A program made the translations under genes and the position numbers. Shown in pieces: positions 28,001-34,084 of a stretch of DNA of 64,000 bases. Within the stretch, counting starts at the first letter, position 1. The number at the start of each line of letters is the position of its first letter. The stretch spans positions 1 to 64,000 of the forward strand of contig JAFKGQ010000011.1 in assembly GCA_017307755.1 (NCBI GenBank), given 5' to 3'. A model generated the notes under the pieces. The model searched no databases. It was not told the DNA's origin and was given only the letters and a program-made list of their open reading frames with translations. The stretch comes from Chitinophagaceae bacterium. GTDB lineage: Bacteria; Bacteroidota; Bacteroidia; Chitinophagales; Chitinophagaceae.

Positions 28001-28493
28001 CTGTCACTTTACCGTGGATCAACGCCAGCGGAGCTTCTGTTTCTATCCCATCCGTAATGGTGATAAGCAGCGGTTCTTTGCTTTTGGGGAATATAAGGAT
28101 AGTGTTGTTATCCTGTTTAAAATCGAGTTTCGTGCCCGACAATATCAATTGCAGGGTGCTTGCTACCGAACGGGTTTCTTTTGTCAGATTGATGTTCTTG
28201 TAGCGATCCACCTGCTCCAACACATACGCCATGCGAAAACCCGAAATGGTTTCCACCCGGTCAAGCGCATTGCGCAGCGGCACATTACGCAATTCAAGCG
28301 TGATAAGCTTGTCCTCCATTTTCTGGGCATAGCTTTCCTCCGCCGTAAGTAATTGGGTAAAAAGAAGCAGGACCGTCACAACCACCAAACTCACTTTCAT
28401 AAAAAAACGCAGGTTTTGGTTTCCCCGCCTGCCGGAAAGATACTCTCCGGGCAATAGGGGGCTGAATGCAATAATTTTTTGCATAAATTGCAC
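25005..28493 (-). CDS. SusC/RagA-family TonB-dependent transporter with STN domain
   Basis: The protein has 1162 residues. An N-terminal extension precedes a signal anchor (MKVSLVVVTVLLLFTQLLTAEESYAQ). It is followed by a secretin/TonB short N-terminal (STN) domain (about 60-130), a carboxypeptidase-regulatory-like domain (HGKVTDESDNPLSGVSVYVKGN), a plug with the SusC signature (YVVDGFISDN, IEDIEILKDASATAIYGARGGNGVVLITTKKG) and a large barrel ending in a SusC-type C terminus. An STN domain signals binding to a FecR anti-sigma factor, in line with the FecR and ECF sigma genes upstream. It imports the ligand of locus 1. Confidence 0.97.
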   Translation of the reverse strand: MQFMQKIIAFSPLLPGEYLSGRRGNQNLRFFMKVSLVVVTVLLLFTQLLTAEESYAQKMEDKLITLELRNVPLRNALDRVETISGFRMAYVLEQVDRYKNINLTKETRSVASTLQLILSGTKLDFKQDNNTILIFPKSKEPLLITITDGIETEAPLALIHGKVTDESDNPLSGVSVYVKGNSSIGTVTDEKGMYKMDVPDRTVTLVFSSVNTQTKEVPVSGKTEINVALKAKSDQQEVVVVVGYGTQKKKDVTGAISSVNSEHMNLGGTTANIAQAIQGRAAGVAVQQSDFSPGGSMQVTIRGGNSITTTNEPLYVVDGFISDNGKYINPNDIEDIEILKDASATAIYGARGGNGVVLITTKKGRPGRAQIDADVSNGYQYLTYNPSLVDGKTYADVQNAIAAEDGKPPVFPPSFPLANTNWWKLATQQSSVLNRSISFSGNDKNSKFYLSGNYMKQIGVLKNTDLERYSVRMGAEKRFSDRVRVGSNFYGAATSSHLQRYVADITAPLYSVFTSPPSIPVYNANGSYYQYLGKDNPLALLLEPTNASQNKLINGNMFADYDIIKNLTYHFSAGAEYSGTTAGQYTPRTLVNGQSNNGVAAEQMNTSFRWLVEQYLTYKYKHDVHDLTVMAGTSNQKDIYEGLGAGSRQFSTDLYLYYNLNAGAIPQVAGSNNTPGSNKAETKLTSYFGRLNYSYNDRILATFTLRRDGSSRFAPNHRWGTFPSGALAWKMTNVPFIADLKLFSSLKARVSYGVAGNDRIGDYTYMSRFGNYNTSINTGGALSGGIEPVSLLNNNLKWESNAQANFGIDMGFWGDRLSVTIDLYRKKTSDLLLNVPIGQWWGFSTQLLNAGSIENKGIELAVNSRNFTGDAFTWSTTFNIAYNRQKCLSLANNVSIIPTNTANPSGTVSGREFTRLEPGKELGVIYGYKYLGVIGPNEKYGPQPNSKPGDPKYADLNKSGMITDSDRTYLGNTNPHLIAGLSNDFQYKNFSLTVFFQGAFGYHLYNMNRLVLESTTSTDILNRWVAGKNENTSIPREGYFLSGYGSYVNSRFVEDASYVRLKMISLSYDLPTWLLSKTKVIDGFRIYASAQNLFTFTGYTGTDPEVNSHVNTSAGGSTVQATNSQAVNTLQVASASNLGGGIDFNSFPAFRTFIVGIKLTIH

Positions 28494-28528
28494 TAGTTTA
28501 AAATGATTATCAGATTATTTTAAGCCTA

Positions 28529-28565
28529 CCCCTCCATAGCTTTTCCAGGGCGAGAGGGGTTTTTT
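28529..28565 (+). terminator. Hairpin with T run between FecR and SusC genes
   Basis: CCCCTC (28529-28534) pairs with GAGGGG (28554-28559), followed by six T on the plus strand (28560-28565). Read on the plus strand it is a Rho-independent terminator that would stop antisense transcripts. In the sense (minus) direction the stem forms too but lacks the U tail, so it may act as an RNA processing or stability element separating fecR from susC expression. Confidence 0.45.
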
Positions 28566-29565
28566 ATTGTCCTCCGCAGCCTTCTCCATCCAGGAGCACC
28601 GTTCTCCCGTCGGACATGCTGCGATGAGCATTACTTATTATACATAACACATTTAGCACATTTTCAAGGGTTTCAGTACCATCAAAAAAGGCCTTGATAG
28701 TACACTTCTTTAGCCCCTCGTTCTTAAACAGGATCTCCACTCCGTACCGCCTGCCTACCAGGACAGCAACCTCTTCAAACGATTGTCCTTCAAATACCAT
28801 CTCATGCTTTGTCCAATCCGTCACCAGGGAAATGGCATTCACCGTGTCTTTTGATACCGCCGCTGTCACAGGTTGATAGGTCACCCGCTGGTTGGGAGTC
28901 AGGACAGCCAGCAGTCGCCGGTCATCCTCTACCTTCACCTTACCCGTAGTCACCGATACCGTTATTTTCTTGTCATCCGGCAAGGCGCGTATATTCAAAG
29001 CCGTCCCCAGCACCGTTGTACGTACCCGCCCCGTATAAATGATAAATGGTTTTCGTTTGTCCTCCGCCACATCAAAATAAGCTTCACCCGACAAGACGAC
29101 CTCCCGCGCATTGCCCATGAATTTTTCGGGATAATCCAGTTGGCTATTGGCCTGTAGCACCACACGGGTCCCGTCGGGGAGAGTGATATGACGGATAAAA
29201 CCCGTCAATTTCTCACTGGCTTGAGGTTGCTGTGTGGCAACAGCCGGCTGTGACTTCCGGGGAGCAATGACATGCCATATTAGAGATCCGGATACCAATA
29301 AAAGGACTGCGGCAGCAGCCATCCACCATCGACGCATCAACACCGTCCTGCCTGCACTTTCCTCTTCCTTTAATTCAGTGCTGATCGTGTTATACATCCT
29401 GTTCCTCAATTCCTTTTCCGTCTCGTTGCCCGGCCATTGAACCTCAGCCCCTTCGTTATGATTGTACCAGTTTTCGAAAATAGCCCGTTCTTCAGCCGAT
29501 AAGGTTCCCTGCATCCATTTTTCAGCAAGGGCTTTTATCTGGTCTTTTGAAACACCGTTGTTCAT
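28564..29565 (-). CDS. FecR-family anti-sigma factor
   Basis: This 333-residue protein starts at ATG 29565 (MNNGVSKDQIKALAEKWMQG); an upstream in-frame start at 29628 adds 21 implausible residues. The N-terminal cytosolic anti-sigma helices carry the FENWYN motif. One transmembrane helix (RRWWMAAAAVLLLVSGSLIWHVI) is followed by a periplasmic FecR domain (TLPDGTRVVLQANSQLDYPEKF, REVVLSGEAYFDVAEDKRKPFIIY, TVLGTALNIRAL) and a DUF4974-type C-terminal STN-like part. It inhibits the sigma factor encoded just upstream and relays the signal from the SusC STN domain. Confidence 0.95.
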   Translation of the reverse strand: MNNGVSKDQIKALAEKWMQGTLSAEERAIFENWYNHNEGAEVQWPGNETEKELRNRMYNTISTELKEEESAGRTVLMRRWWMAAAAVLLLVSGSLIWHVIAPRKSQPAVATQQPQASEKLTGFIRHITLPDGTRVVLQANSQLDYPEKFMGNAREVVLSGEAYFDVAEDKRKPFIIYTGRVRTTVLGTALNIRALPDDKKITVSVTTGKVKVEDDRRLLAVLTPNQRVTYQPVTAAVSKDTVNAISLVTDWTKHEMVFEGQSFEEVAVLVGRRYGVEILFKNEGLKKCTIKAFFDGTETLENVLNVLCIISNAHRSMSDGRTVLLDGEGCGGQ

Positions 29566-29644
29566 GGAAAAAGTATCTGTTATTGTATATAGCGTGTAAA
29601 AAAGGACGCATCCCCTAGCCGGGGACAAAAAATTTAAAAAAGAT

Positions 29645-30211
29645 TTAAAAAATGCTGGTCAGCTGCCGTAGAGAGGCCCCTAATACTTTTAAGGCCTTGC
29701 TGATATGGGCTTCCACCGTTTTGGGAGAGATGTCGAGGGAGGAGGCAATCTGCTTGCCGGAAAGCCCCTCTTCACGGCTAAGCCGGAATACAAGACGGCA
29801 TTTTTCAGGCAATGTGGCGATGGTTCTTTCGATGTCCACCCGCAGCTGTTCATAATCCAGCCATTCGACGGCACTATAGTCTTCAGCGTGCCGGTCGGCA
29901 ATAAGTTTTTGCTTTAACGCATGCTCCTTCTTTTCCCTGGCAAGGTACCCAATGATCTCATATTTCAGCATGGAGGCGAGATAAGTAGCCAGGGTAAACC
30001 GCAGTTGCAGTGTATGCCGCCTGCGCCAAAGGTTTATAAACACGGTCTGTACAATCTCCTCCGCCACCTCAGGCGATCCGAGTTTTATCAGCGCCTGTAC
30101 CAGCAGCTTTTTCCAGTAACGATCGTACAACACATGAAAGGCCTGTTCGTCATCGCTGGCGATCAGCGGCAGCAAGTGCTCATCATGATATAGGTGATAC
30201 GCCTTTCTCAC
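29645..30211 (-). CDS. ECF RNA polymerase sigma factor of locus 1
   Basis: This 188-residue protein has region 2 (FHVLYDRYWKKLLVQALIKLGSPEVAEEIVQTVFINLW) and region 4 (TIATLPEKCRLVFRLSREEGLSGKQIASSLDISPKTVEAHISKALKVL), typical of the Bacteroidota PUL sigma group. Translation appears to start at GTG (30211), as no early in-frame ATG exists. With FecR and SusC it forms the trans-envelope switch of locus 1. A 14-bp perfect palindrome lies 47 bp upstream, and TTTG plus a near -7 box (minus TAATTTTA, 30226-30233) lie between. Confidence 0.95.
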   Translation of the reverse strand: MRKAYHLYHDEHLLPLIASDDEQAFHVLYDRYWKKLLVQALIKLGSPEVAEEIVQTVFINLWRRRHTLQLRFTLATYLASMLKYEIIGYLAREKKEHALKQKLIADRHAEDYSAVEWLDYEQLRVDIERTIATLPEKCRLVFRLSREEGLSGKQIASSLDISPKTVEAHISKALKVLGASLRQLTSIF

Positions 30212-30257
30212 TCACAGTTGTATATTAAAATTAGCCAACCCGTATCCCCAAACCTCA

Positions 30258-30271
30258 CGCAAACGTTTGCG
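30258..30271. promoter_or_regulatory. Perfect palindrome resembling a LacI/PurR-family operator
   Basis: CGCAAACGTTTGCG is a perfect 14-bp palindrome. With one flanking base on each side it reads ACGCAAACGTTTGCGC, 15 of 16 identical to the PurR-type consensus remembered as ACGCAAACGTTTGCGT; LacI/GalR regulators share the central CG. It lies between the stop of the DUF1080 gene (30272) and the sigma start (30211), so it is suited to control transcription of the sigma/FecR/SusCD operon. No LacI gene is in the window. Confidence 0.55.
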
Positions 30272-31099
30272 CTATTTCTTTCTCTTTTGCAATCTCGCGA
30301 TCGCTGCCTGCAATTTTACAGGATTGTTCAGATAAGGTCCCAGGTCGAATAACTCCACTTTTCTGAACTCCACGGGATGGCTTTCACTCTGTAACGAAAT
30401 AAAACCCGCGGGGATCAGACCGCCATCGGGTAGCCCGGCCCTTTTTACATATTCATCCTTCCCGTCGTATTGAGGCTTCTCGTATGTCAATACAGTATCA
30501 CTCTCCACGATATGCCGGATGATGGAATCTTTCAGGACCAGGGCTTCTACATGTACCCACTGATCCCCATGATAGGTTTTTGCAGTAGAGTTGACACAAT
30601 GAGGCGTAAACAGCTTCTCATCCATCACCACATTTGTCCCTGGTGTACAAAGATTGGCCGTTGACCGTTGGTCCTTACCATTACCTCCTAACAATTGCTC
30701 CTCCAGGGATATGGGAAAGTCTTGCTTCAGTTCCATACTTTCCGGCGACTGACAATGCAGCATCACCCCGCTGTTGCGATAGGCCCAATCCGCCCCATCC
30801 TTCATCTGGTCGCCGGTAAAGCGGTATTCCACCACTATCAGGTAAGCGGAAAATTTCTTCTTGTAAAATATGTGGCCATACCGTTCTTTAAAAAGTCCTC
30901 CATAACCTTCATAGTTCACCTTCATCACCCCATTCTCCACCCGGAAGGTATTGGAAAAATTATCTCCGGCGGGATATCCTTTGATCTTTACCACCCAGTC
31001 TTTGAGGTCTTTGCCGTTAAATAGCTTTATCCACTTCCCCTCCTGCGCCTGCAGCAACAACGAACAGAAACTCAAAAAGACTACCAGTAATGATCTCAT
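30272..31099 (-). CDS. Secreted DUF1080 (3-keto-disaccharide hydrolase-like) protein
   Basis: The protein has 275 residues from ATG 31099 with a signal peptide (MRSLLVVFLSFCSLLLQAQ). The single concanavalin-like domain shows the DUF1080 pattern: WIKLFNGKDLKDWVVKIKGY at the start, then YRFTGD, NSGVMLHCQ and a C-terminal HPVEFRKVELFDL. DUF1080 proteins have been linked to hydrolysis of 3-keto-glycosides, and many sit in glycan loci. It reads in the same direction as locus 1 and lies 60 bp upstream of the sigma gene, but the palindrome between them suggests separate control. Confidence 0.88.
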   Translation of the reverse strand: MRSLLVVFLSFCSLLLQAQEGKWIKLFNGKDLKDWVVKIKGYPAGDNFSNTFRVENGVMKVNYEGYGGLFKERYGHIFYKKKFSAYLIVVEYRFTGDQMKDGADWAYRNSGVMLHCQSPESMELKQDFPISLEEQLLGGNGKDQRSTANLCTPGTNVVMDEKLFTPHCVNSTAKTYHGDQWVHVEALVLKDSIIRHIVESDTVLTYEKPQYDGKDEYVKRAGLPDGGLIPAGFISLQSESHPVEFRKVELFDLGPYLNNPVKLQAAIARLQKRKK

Positions 31100-31151
31100 A
31101 AACCTTATTTTATACCATAAATATAACAACAGCCGGCAAATTCCAATAGCT

Positions 31152-31166
31152 TTGTTCTATGAACAA
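31152..31166. promoter_or_regulatory. Operator-like dyad upstream of the acetyltransferase gene
   Basis: TTGTTC-TAT-GAACAA is a perfect dyad (15 bp including spacer) in the 127-bp divergent spacer between the DUF1080 gene and the GNAT gene, 61 bp before the latter's ATG. A repressor or activator site is a reasonable guess; no regulator gene is adjacent. Confidence 0.35.
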
Positions 31167-31226
31167 GGATACAGGCCTGTTTCTCCTGCTCATCATCTTT
31201 TTGATCAGAAAAATATTTTAAAGACC

Positions 31227-31679
31227 ATGCCAGACACTTTCCCGAGCACCATTATCAGACCATTCACCAAAGAAGATCTCCCAACCATCTTCGCACTTTT
31301 TAAAGAATTCTCCATCTTCCAAAAGACCCCGGAAAAGATGCACATCACGCTCGATCAACTGATGGAGGACGAACTACACTTTCAATGCTTTGTCGCCGTG
31401 GTGAATGGAGAGGTCATCGGCTATGCAACTTACTTTTTCGCCTACTACTCCTGGACAGGCCGGGGCGTCTATCTCGACGACCTGTATGTAAGAGAGGGCC
31501 ATCGGAAGTATGGCATAGGACGGCAGCTCCTGGACAAGGTTATCAGCTTCGCCAGGGAGAACAACTGCAAGACCGTCCGCTGGCTCGTCTCCCGTTGGAA
31601 CACAAATGCCATCGAGTTTTACAAAAAGATAGGCGCTCATGTCGACGATACGGAAATGACTGCCGTACTGCCGCTTTAG
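31227..31679 (+). CDS. GNAT acetyltransferase, diamine (SSAT)-like
   Basis: This 150-residue protein starts at ATG 31227; the frame runs open for 90 codons upstream without a sensible start. The sequence follows spermidine/spermine N1-acetyltransferase closely: YATYFFAYYSWTGRGVYLDDLYVREGHRKYGIGRQLLDKVISFA contains the acetyl-CoA pyrophosphate loop (RKYGIG), and WNTNAIEFYKKIGA is the SSAT-type C-terminal motif. It probably acetylates a polyamine or similar amine with acetyl-CoA in the cytosol. It is not in an obvious operon. Confidence 0.88.
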   Translation: MPDTFPSTIIRPFTKEDLPTIFALFKEFSIFQKTPEKMHITLDQLMEDELHFQCFVAVVNGEVIGYATYFFAYYSWTGRGVYLDDLYVREGHRKYGIGRQLLDKVISFARENNCKTVRWLVSRWNTNAIEFYKKIGAHVDDTEMTAVLPL

Positions 31680-31744
31680 TGGCCCGTCCGTCAACCTGTC
31701 CAAATATATTCTCAAATTTTTTTAATTCATAAGGAAATAAAACT

Positions 31745-32191
31745 ATGGCAAAAAATAAATTACTACGAATGGACAATGTCGGCATCGTTGTAGAATCTCT
31801 TGATGATGCCATCTCTTTTTTCACGGAAATAGGTCTGAAGCTCGAAGGGCGGGGCAAAGTCGAAGGTGAATGGGCTGGTCGCGTCACTGGACTAGGTTCT
31901 CAGTGTGTAGAGATCGCAATGATGGTTACCCCTGATGGACACAGCCGGCTCGAGATTTCCCGGTTTCTCAACCCGCCTACGATCTCGGATCACCGTACTG
32001 CCCCGGTGAACGCGCTCGGTTACCTGCGTGTCATGTTCACTGTTGAAGATATTGATGAGATGGTATCCAGGCTGAGCAAGCATGGCGGTCAGCTTGTTGG
32101 CGAAGTGGTTCAGTACGAGGATTCGTATCGGCTCTGCTATATTCGCGGAACCGAAGGGCTTCTCATCGGGCTGGCACAACAACTCAAATAA
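31745..32191 (+). CDS. VOC (glyoxalase/bleomycin-resistance) family protein
   Basis: This 148-residue single-chain VOC fold has two beta-alpha-beta3 halves (MDNVGIVVESLDDAISFFTEIGLKLEGRG; RVMFTVEDIDEMVSRLSKHGGQLVGEVVQYEDSYRLCYIRGTEGLLIGLAQ). Metal ligands appear incomplete (no His in the first strand), so lyase activity is uncertain. An AGGAAAT stretch lies near the start. It could be a thiol/epoxide resistance or aromatic-binding protein. Codon choice is more GC-balanced and less C-rich than neighbours, which hints at recent acquisition, but the gene is short. Confidence 0.8.
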   Translation: MAKNKLLRMDNVGIVVESLDDAISFFTEIGLKLEGRGKVEGEWAGRVTGLGSQCVEIAMMVTPDGHSRLEISRFLNPPTISDHRTAPVNALGYLRVMFTVEDIDEMVSRLSKHGGQLVGEVVQYEDSYRLCYIRGTEGLLIGLAQQLK

Positions 32192-32261
32192 TAAATGATT
32201 ATTAGCCATGTAGCTATCCGTAAAGAATCCCGGGTATAGTCGGCTGTTGCAGTACCGTGAG

Positions 32262-32277
32262 AGGACCGTGCGGTCCT
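32262..32277. other. Perfect short palindrome in the spacer after the VOC gene
   Basis: AGGACCG-TG-CGGTCCT is a 7-bp perfect stem with a 2-nt spacer. It has no T tail, so it looks more like a protein-binding dyad than a terminator. The rest of the spacer 32192-32349 shows nothing recognisable. Confidence 0.35.
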
Positions 32278-32349
32278 GGCGGACTGCGCGACGGCGATAT
32301 TGGCTCATTTTTATTACCCTTATGGTGAAGATACTAAATTATTCTAAGT

Positions 32350-32357
32350 TATCTTTG
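32350..32357 (+). promoter_or_regulatory. -7 promoter element 5 bp before a start codon
   Basis: TATCTTTG matches TAnnTTTG perfectly. The ATG of the next gene is at 32363, so the transcript would begin at or within a few bases of the start codon, giving a leaderless or near-leaderless mRNA. No -33 TTTG is evident. Confidence 0.45.
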
Positions 32358-32362
32358 GCCTC

Positions 32363-32746
32363 ATGAATGAAAGTAAGCTCAAGTATGCATCGATGATAGC
32401 TCTCCTTGCAGTCCTTGTTATCCTCTCATTTACCCTAATAAAAATACGCCGCACCGAAAATGAAATGGACGTGCTCACACAGCTGCTGGCGCCCGTCAAA
32501 CAGCAGATAACCCCTTCCTCCGTCATAGGATATGATTCCAACCTTCCCGGCGACAGGGAGAGGGCAGTATATTTCAGGACGGTTTCTGTTTTATCTCCCT
32601 CCCTGGTAGTGGAAGCCCCGGGTTATGATACCTTGCTGACCGTAACCGACCCCTCCCTCCCTGAAAAGAGCTATGATAACTACAGGTCCATTCAGCAGGG
32701 AGAATATAAAAGTCTATCCTATCGTCTATTTGTATCAAAAAAATAA
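32363..32746 (+). CDS. Small single-pass membrane protein, unknown
   Basis: The 127-residue protein has one N-terminal transmembrane helix (YASMIALLAVLVILSFTLIKI), then a soluble domain of about 95 residues (TENEMDVLTQLLAPVKQQI, VYFRTVSVLSPSLVVEAPGYDTLLTV) likely on the periplasmic side. I do not recognise a family. It precedes a polytopic membrane protein gene with a 1-bp gap between stop and ATG, so the two are co-translated and probably work together, the small one perhaps as an accessory of a glycosyltransferase-like protein. Confidence 0.7.
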   Translation: MNESKLKYASMIALLAVLVILSFTLIKIRRTENEMDVLTQLLAPVKQQITPSSVIGYDSNLPGDRERAVYFRTVSVLSPSLVVEAPGYDTLLTVTDPSLPEKSYDNYRSIQQGEYKSLSYRLFVSKK

Positions 32747-32747
32747 T

Positions 32748-34082
32748 ATGGCAGTCATCCTATCGTTGATCGACATACTCATATTGTGCATGGGGCTGTT
32801 CACCCTGGCTCACCAGCTGAGTCCAGCCACCAGGCCTGGTTTGAAAGGTCTCATCGCCTTTATCACCTGTCTTTCCCTTATAAGCTATTTCTATTATCTG
32901 AGCCTGGTCTTTCACATAGGTTTTTATTCCCTGCTTGGGGGGATAGCCTTGTTAAATGTATTGCACCTTCGCTGGTCGTTCCCTTTGACCCGCCGTCTTA
33001 TCGGCACTATCCGTCCGGCATTGGGCGGTTTTCTGGGATCAAAGATCTTTCTGGCCCTGAGTTTGTCCGTCCTGGTGTTGACCGTTTTTTTCTCCCTGGT
33101 GGTAGAGAGGTGGGGAGGATGGGATGCCTGGGCCATCTGGTCCCTTCATGCAAAATTCCTTTATTACCCCAACAGCTGGGACCATCTGTTCACAAACAAA
33201 ATAGCATTTACTCATCCCGACTATCCTTTGATGCTTCCCTCTGTCATTGCCTTCTGGTGGAGAAGCATCGGAGCCATTTCCCCCATGGTTCCGGCCCTGA
33301 TCGCATGGGTCGTACTGATAACCATTCCCCTCGTGGTTTTTATGACGCTGCTTAGAGGAAAGCTCAACCTCGTGGCGCTGGCATCCCTGGGTATTTTTGT
33401 CGCGAGTATCAATTACAGCTATCTGGCCTCCTCCCAATACGCGGATACGCTGCTGTCTCTCTTTATCCTGGTTGCCTTTGTCCTCTACCGGGAAGTCGAT
33501 GACACCCAGGCCAACCTTATTTATTTTGTGGGTTTTGCGGCTGCATCCGCCGCCTGGATAAAAAATGAAGGTGAGCTGTTTTATGCGGCCTTTACCTTCG
33601 CCATTATTTGCTTTCATCTTCGAACCCCGGCCCTGTGGTTAAAATACTTCGTCGGCTCTCTCTTGCCACTGGCAGTGCTGGCCTCTTTCAAATTATCGTA
33701 TGCTCCGCCGAATGACCTGCTCCACAGCGGCAGGTCGGAATCTATCAAGTACTTGCTGATGGCGGCTCCCAGGTACTGGCTTATCATCAAAATGATGACG
33801 CTGGAATTCCTGAAAGGTTATGCTATCATCGGCGTTTTGATAGTAGTGGCGCTCGTCAATAAGCTTTACTTCTTCAGGTCTTTTCCATTTGTTGCTTTAA
33901 GCACAGTGCTGGCAGGTTATTTTTTTGTGTATGTCATCACCCCTAATGACCTGGCCTGGCATATATCCAGCACCGCCGACAGGATCCTGCATCAGCTATT
34001 CCCTGCCACGATATTCCTGCTTCTGAACAGGCTGATGGATCTTTCAAAGCCCGCCATCGCCCGTAGCTCCCCTCCTCTTTAA
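32748..34082 (+). CDS. Polytopic membrane protein, GT-C/GT39-like
   Basis: The protein has 444 residues from ATG 32748, directly after the previous stop. About 11-12 hydrophobic helices are present. The first large loop contains WGGWDAWAIWSLHAKFLYYPNSWDHLF, like the acidic loop of GT-C glycosyltransferases that use polyprenyl-phosphate sugars, and HPDYPLMLPS follows, which resembles ArnT/PMT relatives. A lipid-linked sugar transferase at the inner membrane is the best guess, but no catalytic proof is visible. It ends 2 bp before the convergent hybrid kinase gene. Confidence 0.7.
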   Translation: MAVILSLIDILILCMGLFTLAHQLSPATRPGLKGLIAFITCLSLISYFYYLSLVFHIGFYSLLGGIALLNVLHLRWSFPLTRRLIGTIRPALGGFLGSKIFLALSLSVLVLTVFFSLVVERWGGWDAWAIWSLHAKFLYYPNSWDHLFTNKIAFTHPDYPLMLPSVIAFWWRSIGAISPMVPALIAWVVLITIPLVVFMTLLRGKLNLVALASLGIFVASINYSYLASSQYADTLLSLFILVAFVLYREVDDTQANLIYFVGFAAASAAWIKNEGELFYAAFTFAIICFHLRTPALWLKYFVGSLLPLAVLASFKLSYAPPNDLLHSGRSESIKYLLMAAPRYWLIIKMMTLEFLKGYAIIGVLIVVALVNKLYFFRSFPFVALSTVLAGYFFVYVITPNDLAWHISSTADRILHQLFPATIFLLLNRLMDLSKPAIARSSPPL

Positions 34083-34084
34083 TC

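Noticed and set aside
30951..31226. N-terminal extension of the GNAT gene
   Set aside because: The frame is open but overlaps the start of the opposite-strand DUF1080 gene and adds no domain; the ATG at 31227 begins the conserved GNAT sequence.
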